A stretch of DNA of 64,000 bases from the NCBI GenBank assembly GCA_036874045.1, contig JAZBRI010000008.1:11981001-12045000 (forward strand). The letters are read 5' to 3'. The DNA comes from Cymodocea nodosa. Taxonomy: Eukaryota; Streptophyta; Magnoliopsida; Alismatales; Cymodoceaceae. Shown here piece by piece: positions 56,282 to 64,000 of this stretch (positions within the stretch are counted from its first letter, which is position 1; each line of letters opens with the position of its first letter). The translations under genes were made by a program, and so were the position numbers. The notes under the pieces were generated by a model that was given only the letters and a program-made list of their open reading frames with translations, did not search any database and was not told where the DNA came from.

Positions 56282-58432
56282 TGTAAAATGTCAATTTGTG
56301 CATTTTATATATGTTAATTCATGCATATTAAGGATTATAAGTCATCATTATATATGCTCTTATAAAGGATTACATGAAAATCATATTTTTAGACATATGC
56401 ATGTATTAGGGATTAAATAGTTGATAATGTACAAATTTATCCTTTATCAATTAAACACCTAGTCAATAGCCCTTCTTTTAGACATGATTTTTATAATTGT
56501 TCAATATATGACTTTATATACATTGTATGATTGCCAAATCACTTAAATATGATGTTAAACTAAAGAACTTTAAGTAATTCATGTATGCACATGTGAAGAA
56601 GTTGTGGACTAAAACTTTCCTAATTTGGCAACTTTCCATATATGGTAACTCATGCATGCATGTAAATTATATTTGCATCATATGATTTATATTCAATGTA
56701 TATGTGCATCCAACTTGGTTTTGAGTTTTATAGGTCAATAAATCATGAAATCAAGATGAATTAAAGAGGAAAAAAACGTGGGCTATTGGATGCAACTTAT
56801 TAGAGATCAAGCAATAATAGCCTAGAGTATTTAAAGTGTTTGACCACTCAATTCTAAGCTATCTCCTTCTCTTCCAATACATTGCAGCCGGCGGTTCCAG
56901 CCATTCCAGCATCTTCATCTGGAAAGTCCCATCTTCCCCTTGATCTTGAACAAGCTCCCTTCAAGAATGGTGAGCTTTGGCGTCTTCCACTCCTCCTAGA
57001 AAACACCTTCTCTTTAATTCAGACAGCCATACGTTAGGATCTCCTTGGGCATTCATCTTGGTGGATTGGGAGGCTCATGTGACTAATTTGGAGTGGAGCA
57101 AAAGGTTAGGATCTTCAGGGTTGAGTCATCGGAAGCACCATTCTTAGAAGTGGAAGCCAAAGTTGTGGGTCTTGGAGGCAAGATCTTGAGGACGTGCACC
57201 ACTCTTCTTCAAGGCAACCTTAGAAGCTTCACTTGGACGTGCTACAGGTGGTGACAACCCTGTGAAGCATCGATTTCAAGGACTTTGGGGAGTCATTGCT
57301 TGAAGAAACGTGGAGGATTAAAAGGTATGATGGAAGGGAGAGATCCTCATACTAGTTTTCATGTTTTACAATTTTATATGTATGAGTATAGTTTGAGTAT
57401 GTGGAAGAACGAAATTCTATGCATAAATCTTTGTTTCAAATGTTCTAAATTAAAGATTATATATTTTTTTAATGTTAATTGATATAAGAATTAAGTTCAT
57501 ATCATATGTTTCGTGTGAATGAATGTGATGATGTGAATTGTGAAGGCAGTTTTCTGTTTCTTAGATGGCCAGAATGTTAGTAGCTTTTCTTCAAATTGTA
57601 TGCACTTGTTCGTCATCTCTAAATTCCATTTTTTGTTTCTTTTTGTAAGTATAATGAGGTAGAACAAGTTTACAAAGTTTTAGAATTTTTTAGAATGTTT
57701 TTCAAAGCTTTTTGATTTTATTTTGTGAAGGTATCAGCAGTTTTGAGTATCTGTTGAGTGCTAGTTTTAAGCTCGACGCCAATGCTGCGCTTGCATCATG
57801 TATTTTGTGGAATTCAGTTATGTAAATTTTCCTTGTTAGTGTAACAGATCTACTTTCAAGGCGCACTTATTTCGTAGCATTTCATGAAGATTTGACAGAG
57901 ATTTGATTTTTGAATCGAAGGTGCATTTTTGGAAAGTTTCCATAACCATCTGCGCCCCTTTCTTAAATAAGATATTGCCAGTGTTTTAAGTTGATTTAAT
58001 CCACGAAATCACTGCCATTTTAAAGATATTCCGAGGATCTTTCCAACCATTATTTATTTTGGATTTTTAAACGTTCAAGTTGGAAGTTATTAGAGTTAAA
58101 AGTCAAGCGTAAATTCTGTGATTTCTGGATTAATACTCATTGATTTCTTAAATATCTTATCATAACTAATTGGATTTTGGGGTAATCTTATAAATCTTAA
58201 TTGTGATATGAATTTTTTATATTAATATTAAGTAATTAGAGTTTAATTATGAATTAGTTTAATGTAGATATTTAATCAGATAATCATTTTAGTAAAATTA
58301 TTTAAGACAAACTCCTTGTGGATTCGACCCGTACTTGCACATGCTTATTACAATGGGCACCATGCGCTTGAGGTTATAAATGTAAAATTTGCACTTTTTC
58401 CGTTTAATTTAACAATATATAAAAGCGTTACA
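56282..58432 (+). repeat. 5' LTR of gypsy element H (about 2.15 kb)
   Basis: It starts TGTAAAATGTCAATTTGTGC, similar to the starts of A and F, and ends GCGTTACA before a tRNA-Asp primer site. Near the end is the plant-gypsy block CTTGTGGATTCGACCC with ACTTGCAC. A TATTTAAAG at about 56830-56838 may be the TATA box. The stretch 56880-57330 is notably richer in G and C than its surroundings. The LTR cuts the alpha RNase H frame; possible duplicated bases AGTAT (56277-56281) cannot be checked. Confidence 0.78.
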
Positions 58433-58438
58433 AGTTTT

Positions 58439-58456
58439 TGGCGCTGTTGCCAGAGA
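58439..58456 (+). other. Primer binding site of element H (tRNA-Asp type)
   Basis: TGGCGCTGTTGCCAGAGA, a diverged form of the Athila tRNA-Asp site, 6 bp after the LTR. Confidence 0.85.
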
Positions 58457-60450
58457 GTTTTGGTGCTTTAAAATGATTTATTAGATGATTTGCAAGATTT
58501 AATATCCTTTATATTGTTCTAGTTTTGTTTGTTTTCTTGTTGAGTTATTATTTTTCTTTGTTTGTTTGCAAAGAAATGGATACATGGATTGGGCGTTCTA
58601 TGTGTTTAATTCTTTGTTATCTGAATTGATTGTTATATGTTTAATTCAAGTATATAATTTGGTGACAAGTAGCTTAATGGAGTAATGATAATCTTTGTGT
58701 ACAAATTATTAAGACAGAATCTGCTTGTCTAGAAATTTAAATTTTTGATATGCACGAGATTAGAACTCATTTTTATGATATTTTTCCTGAAATACTCGGT
58801 TTCTGAGATTTCTTTTGAGTACTTATGCATAAAATTCTGATTAGTATGTTAAAAGATAAAAATCTTAGAAAATAGGGATGTTTTACAGAATTCTAGATAG
58901 GTTTATGTTAATGAATTTTGAAAATATGATATTATGAAAGTATGTAAAATTTAATTCAGTGATTTTTTCTAGAAAGTAGATGAAATTATCTTTCCAACGA
59001 GTATTTATATGCTTTATTTGGATTTATATAGAGTTTTGTGTGAATTTTTAAAGTTGGCATATCAGATTTAACTAATATTATGAAAATCGGATAGTCAGGG
59101 GTATAATTGTTCGAACACTTCATAAAAAACTCGAACAGTTACACCTAACTGTCCAAGTTTTCCCTGTCCAAAACTCGAACAGTTACCTCGGATAGTTAGG
59201 GTGAGCTATCCGATATTTATCGGATGGTTATTTTCTGTTGTAGAACAATTTTATCTGAACTCTTATATTTGAAACTGCAGATACATGTTTGAATAAAACT
59301 TAGTTTTGAAATTTTTACATAAAACTACAAGAGTTTACCTTTCCAAAAAGGTATTATACTTTGTATTTGGAGTTATATACATTTTTGGGGAATTTTTCAA
59401 ATATGACATGTTCTGCAGATTATGAATTTGAGTTGTCTGAGGTTTTACATGATTTTGATAATACTTCAGTTTTGGAAATTTTTATCTCTGATTTTTTATA
59501 AAAACTAGAAGTAATTACCTTTCAGACAAGTATTTAATTGTAAATTTTTGGAGCTGTATAAATTTCTGTGTGATTTTTTCAAGTTGAGATATTTAGCTTT
59601 CAGCCAAATCGGAAGGTTTCCCTCTAACCTTCCAAAATTTTTTTGACATTTCGGAAGGTTAGGTAGTTAACCTTCCGAAATCTTCATATTTTGCTGTTTT
59701 TCGGAAGATTAACCAGTAACCTTCCAAAGCTTTTGCCTTTCCGGAAGGTTAGGTGGCTAACCTTCCGAACTCTCTATGAGTACAATTTTTCTGGTATTTC
59801 TCTTTATCTGCATACTTAAAATCAAAACTGCAATTAAATGTTGAGTTAAAAATTATTTTTGTAATTTTTCCTTGAAAATACAGTAGTTTATCTTTCAAAC
59901 AAGGTATTATACGCTGTATTTGGATTTTTATACATTTCTGGGGAATTTTTCTAAGATGACATGTTCTGCAGATTACAAATTCTGAGTTATCTAAGTTTCA
60001 CCCGATTTTGACAACACTTCAGTTTGGGAATTTTTGTCTCTGATTTTTCTTAGAAAATAAAAGTAATTACCTTTCAAAAGTGTATTTATTTTTGAATTTA
60101 CATGCTATATGAATTTCTGTAGAAAACTTTTAAGCTAAGGTAGTACAGTTTAGTTTCAGAAATTCCATGACTACTTGTTTTAGATGAAACTCAGATTATA
60201 TACAATGTTTGCGAGATATATGCTTTGCTGTTTGTATCTAGAATTTAGTAGCATGATAATAGAATAGTCACTAAATGAATCTACAAAAAATTAAGTTTCA
60301 AGTAAAAGAAAAAATAATTGTTTATCAATTTCTCTATTATGTTGCAGATTTGCTTAAATCACTTGCAGATTGTGCTTGATTGAATACATTTGGTTTGTTC
60401 ATTTAGTTGAAAATTTGCATGCCATTTTAGATAAATATTTAATTTATAAT
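58457..60450 (+). other. Long non-coding leader of element H with internal repeats and hairpins
   Basis: About 2 kb without a supported ORF where capsid should be. A block with words such as ACCTTTCCAAA, TTGGGGAATTTTTC and GACATGTTCTGCAGATTA appears at about 59320-59590 and again at about 59870-60140. Between them, 59090-59225 and 59605-59775 contain paired words CGGATAGTTA / CTATCCG and TTCGGAAGGTTA / TAACCTTCCGAA. Confidence 0.75.
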
Positions 60451-61203
60451 ATGGATGAATTTAGTTTTGATTTGACACCTACATGTTCCAAATGCAAATT
60501 GAATAATCACGTTGATGCTGATTGCCCATTTTATATGCTAAATAGCAATGTAGGTGCATGTTCTAGTTCTAATGTTAGCCTATCTATGCCAAATTTAAAT
60601 TATAATGCTGATGTTTATGATACTAGTAGCTAGAGTTGTGAAATTAAAATGGAAAAGCCTATAGGAAATATTTCCTATGCTGAATCTTCAATAAACTTAG
60701 CTAAGGCAATTGCTGAACTTAACACCTCTATGGATTTATTAAACTTAGCAAAAGCCTCTAGTGCCCCCATTGACATAGATGGTTATGAAAACATAGATTT
60801 AAGATCAACATCCTTGGTTGAGGATGAATCAGTTGAAACTTATGTTGCTTTAAGGTTCGGGAGAGAGGTGAGCATTCTTGAAAAGGAAACTCTTTCTCTT
60901 GTACCGATGAGTGTTCCTACAGATGATTTAGGTTCATCCAATCAACTAAATAAAGAATCTGAAAATGAAATTTTATTAGGTGATAAAAAGGGTAAAGGTA
61001 AGTTATCCGAGGTAAGTATCCCTTTAGAAAGTCAACTTGCCCCTTTTCCCTATAGATTAAGAACTCCACATAAGGATATTGATCAGAATATTAAGATGAG
61101 AGAAATCTTTGAACAGGTTAGTATTAACATTCCATTACTAGATGCAATAGAGCAAATACCTGCCTATGCCAAGTTTTTAAAGGAATTATGTACAAAGAAA
61201 TGA
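60451..61203 (+). pseudogene. Gag remnant (zinc knuckle and linker) of element H
   Basis: MDEFSFDLTPTCSKCKLNN opens a CCHC knuckle (CSKCKLNNHVDADC, 60484-60525) with all four ligands. A TAG at 60631-60633 interrupts the frame. The linker ends with the Athila block NIPLLDAIEQIPAYAKFLKE. TGA at 61201-61203 replaces a likely CGA. No capsid domain precedes it. Confidence 0.8.
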
Positions 61204-61740
61204 GCTAGGAAGACACCTATGAAAGTGTGCTTAGCTAAATCCATTAGTGCCTATTTCTGTCAAGACTTGCCTAAGAAGTTTAGTGATCCAGGTACTCCAA
61301 CCATCTCTTGTACAATTGGAGATACCTATTTTGATAGAGCATTGATAGATTTGAGAGTAGGAGTAAATGTTATATCATCTGGTGTTTATGTGAACCTAGG
61401 ACTTAATGGTATTCAACCCACTAAGGTTCTCATTCAACTAGCTGACCATTTTTTTAGAACTCCCTTAGGAGTTGTTGAAAACATATTGATTAAGATTAAA
61501 GATTTTGTCTATCCCATAGACTTTATTGTCTTAGAAAATCAACCTTCACTTAGTATAAAGTAGGATGTGCCCCTTATTTTAGGAAGACCCTTCCTAGCCA
61601 CAGCAGATGCATATATAGGATGTAGAGATGGGTCTATGCAAATAACATATGGTGATGCTAAGGTTGATTTAAATATTTTTAAATCTCACCCAGGTGTTAA
61701 AATTTTAGATAATGAAAATTTTAATGTGAGCTTATTAAGC
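61204..61740 (+). pseudogene. Protease of element H
   Basis: The core is ALIDLRVGVNVI (Asp at 61348-61350), where Athila usually has DLGAS; the Gly after the catalytic Asp-Leu is Arg here, which should weaken or kill it. [17 protein letters not shown] follows after a TAG at 61561-61563. This would release mature Gag and Pol proteins. Confidence 0.85.
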
Positions 61741-63480
61741 ATTATGGATGAAGGTGAGGGGGTAGAAAATTATAGTTTATCTGAAGATGAAGATTATCCA
61801 CCTATAGAATATGAGGTTGATCTAGCACATATCTATGACTTAGATGATGACATTGGTGAGAGTGATAGTATTTTTGAATTAAATTACATAGAGCCTTTAG
61901 AAAGAGATTTAGGAGAGATTAAGAAACCATCTATTGTAGAACCACCTTCTCTTGAACTAAAACCCTTGCCCCAAGACCTTAAGTATGCTTATTTGGGAAA
62001 AGAGAACACCTTGCCAATTATTTTGTCTTCCCATCTTTCTAGAGAGCAAGAAGAGAAGTTGTTGGTAATTTTAAAAGAACATAAGGAGGCCATTGGTTGG
62101 ATCATGGCTGACATCAAAGGAATTGACCCTAGTTTATGTCAACATAGAATTCATTTGAATAATGACAGTATACCTTCTAGGGACCCACAGAGAAGATTAA
62201 ACCCAAACATAAAAGATGTGGTTAGAAAAGAAATTATTAAGTGGCTAGATCATGACATCATTTATCCTATTTCTGATAGTCTTTGGGTTAGCCCTGTTCA
62301 GGTTGTCCCAAAGAAATCTGGTATTACAGTTGTAGAAAATAGCAATCATGAACTAGTCCCTACTAGAGTGCAAACAGGATGGCGAGTGTGTATTGATTAT
62401 AGAAAACTAAATACCACCACTAGGAAAGACCATTTTCCCTTACCTTTTATGGATCAAATGTTAGAGAAGTTAGCTGGGCAAGAATATTATTGTTTCCTAG
62501 ATGGTTATTCTGGATATAACCAAATTCCTGTAGCACCTTGTGACCAAGAGAAAACCACATTCACATGTCCTTTTGGTACTTTTGCATTCCGGTGCGTGCC
62601 CTTTGGTTTGTGTAATGCTCCTGCAACTTTTCAAAGGTGTATGACTGGAATCTTTTCGGACATGATTGATAACTTCTTAAAGATTTTTATGGATGATTTC
62701 TCTGTGTTAGGATCTTCCTTTGATGTGTGTCTTAAGAATTTAGAGTTGGTTTTAAAAAGATGTATAGAGAAAAAATTGGTTTTAAATTGGGAGAAATGCC
62801 ACTTCATGGTGCAACATGGAATTGTGTTGGGCCATGTTGTCTCTAAGAATGGGTTGGAAGTAGATAAAGCCAAAGTAGACTTGATAGCCAACCTACCACC
62901 CCCTAAATCTATTAAGAATATAAGAGCATTTTTGGGTCATGTTGGGTTTTATAGACAATTTATTAAGGATTTTAGAAAGATTGTCTGTCCTTTAACTAGT
63001 TTATTATCAAATGATCATAAGTTTGAATTCTCTGGAGAATGTCAAGATGCCTTTGATAAGCTTAAGGGAGTCCTCACCTCAACCCCTATTGTGTATCCAC
63101 CCGATTGGTCTCAACCATTCGAGTTGATGTGTGATGCATCGGATTATGCAATTGGTGCTGTGTTAGGGCAAAGAATTGATAAATTACCTAGGGTAATTTA
63201 TTATGCTACTAAAACTCTTAATGTAGCCCAATTGAACTATACAGTTACAGAGAAAGAATTTTTAGCTATAGTTTTTGCTCTTGAGAATTTTAGATCTTAT
63301 TTGCTAGGCTCTAAGGTTATCATTTTCATTGATCATTCTGCCATTAAATATTTATTAGCTAAAAAAGATGCTAAGGCTAGATTAGTTAGATGGATTCTTC
63401 TCTTGCAAGAATTTGATATTGAGATAAAAGATAAGAAAGGATGTGAGAACGTAGTTGCCGACCACTTGTCTCGTATTGTT
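61741..63480 (+). pseudogene. Reverse transcriptase and RNase H of element H
   Basis: An uninterrupted stretch covers an acidic linker, [64 protein letters not shown] and FMDD (62686-62697). RNase H follows: [35 protein letters not shown] and ADHLSR. This is the best-preserved gypsy polymerase in the window, and all catalytic residues I can see are present. Confidence 0.95.
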
Positions 63481-64000
63481 ACGCCTCAAGGGGAGTTACC
63501 CATTGATGAATCATTTCCTGATGAGCAGTTGATGGCTATAACTCCAATCCCTTGGTTTGCAGATATTGTGAATTATCTTGTGACAAAACGACTACCTAGC
63601 AATTGGTTAAGGCAAGATATTAAGAGATTTTTAGCTAGGGTCAAAGAATTTTATTGGGATGACCCCTATCTTTATAAGTTAGGCCCTGATTTGATTTTGA
63701 GGAGATGCATCCCAGATATGGAAATTCATAGTGTACTATCTTTTTGTCATGACTAACCTACTGGTGGTCATCTTAACCCTATTAAGACTGCAACTAAAGT
63801 TCTTCAATGTGGTTTTTTCTAGCCCACATTGCATAAAGATGCATACTTCTATGTTAAGAATTGTAGAGATTGTTAAAAAGCGGGAAGATTGACTAGAAGA
63901 AATACAATGCTGCTTACACCAATTATTGAAGTTGAAGTATTTGACGTGTGGGGTATTGATTTCATGGGACCCTTCCCTAATTCTGGAGGTTATTTGTATA
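63481..64000 (+). pseudogene. Integrase of element H, 5' part, runs off the window
   Basis: The frame continues to a TAA at 63754-63756, then TAG near 63822 and TAA near 63874. These three fit Gln, Trp and Gln codons changed by C-to-T or G-to-A. The HHCC site and the first catalytic region [11 protein letters not shown] are visible before the edge. Confidence 0.9.

Noticed and set aside
56880-57482. A host gene in the GC-rich part of the H LTR
   Set aside because: The longest frame is 65 residues, without recognisable domain, and the segment lies within LTR ends supported by primer site and conserved LTR blocks.

Overview
This window looks like intergenic heterochromatin of a flowering plant, probably a dicot. 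It is AT-rich, I found no convincing host gene, tRNA or rRNA, and almost every base belongs to LTR retrotransposons. The evidence is Athila-type Ty3/gypsy pol with tRNA-Asp primer sites, Sirevirus-type Ty1/copia elements with tRNA-Met primer sites, and one Tork/Tnt1-like copia element. Essentially all coding regions are broken by stops and frameshifts.

Nesting order, left to right. Gypsy F (+, 7164-12484 visible) hosts gypsy A (-, 1-7163). The start of F's 3' LTR (12373-12484) is interrupted by Sirevirus alpha-2 (+, 5' LTR 12485-14126, gag stub to about 14949; ORF3 and second LTR at 52111-55704). Inside alpha-2 lies a second Sirevirus family, beta (+, truncated 5' LTR 14965-16139, 3' LTR 50681-52110). 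Beta is interrupted twice: by alpha copy B (-, 18099-29173, target duplication ACTTT) and by the Tork-like element E (-, 32239-50639, duplication ATAAA). E is itself interrupted by alpha copy C (+, 34310-47403, duplication AGGTC). The right end holds an alpha pol fragment (55705-56281) cut by gypsy H (+, LTR 56282-58432, pol running off the window). These insertions give a relative clock: F, alpha-2, beta, then B and E, then C.

The most unusual signals are outside the usual protein domains. (1) Copia alpha, copia beta and gypsy A and H all carry arrays of one bipartite 12-mer, roughly YTCG-NNN-R-GTTA and its reverse complement. Only the middle four bases differ by family, and the two halves are often arranged as hairpins. 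(2) The alpha LTR has a 42-bp hairpin module just downstream of its TATA box that is present once, twice or four times in different copies. (3) Alpha has a post-pol ORF3 that resembles the plant 'putative transposon protein' domain rather than a membrane envelope protein. In C, and independently in gypsy A, ORF3 sits about 80-90 bp downstream of its own TATA box plus copies of the same 12-mer, suggesting an internal promoter. (4) The post-pol protein of gypsy A has two copies of a hydrophobic-acidic motif that fits a SUMO-interacting motif. (5) Gypsy F has its gag downstream of integrase, while A and H appear to lack a capsid region.

Boundaries come from reading LTR ends, primer sites and target duplications by eye. 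Classification is from motif recognition, not database search. Difference counts are manual and approximate.
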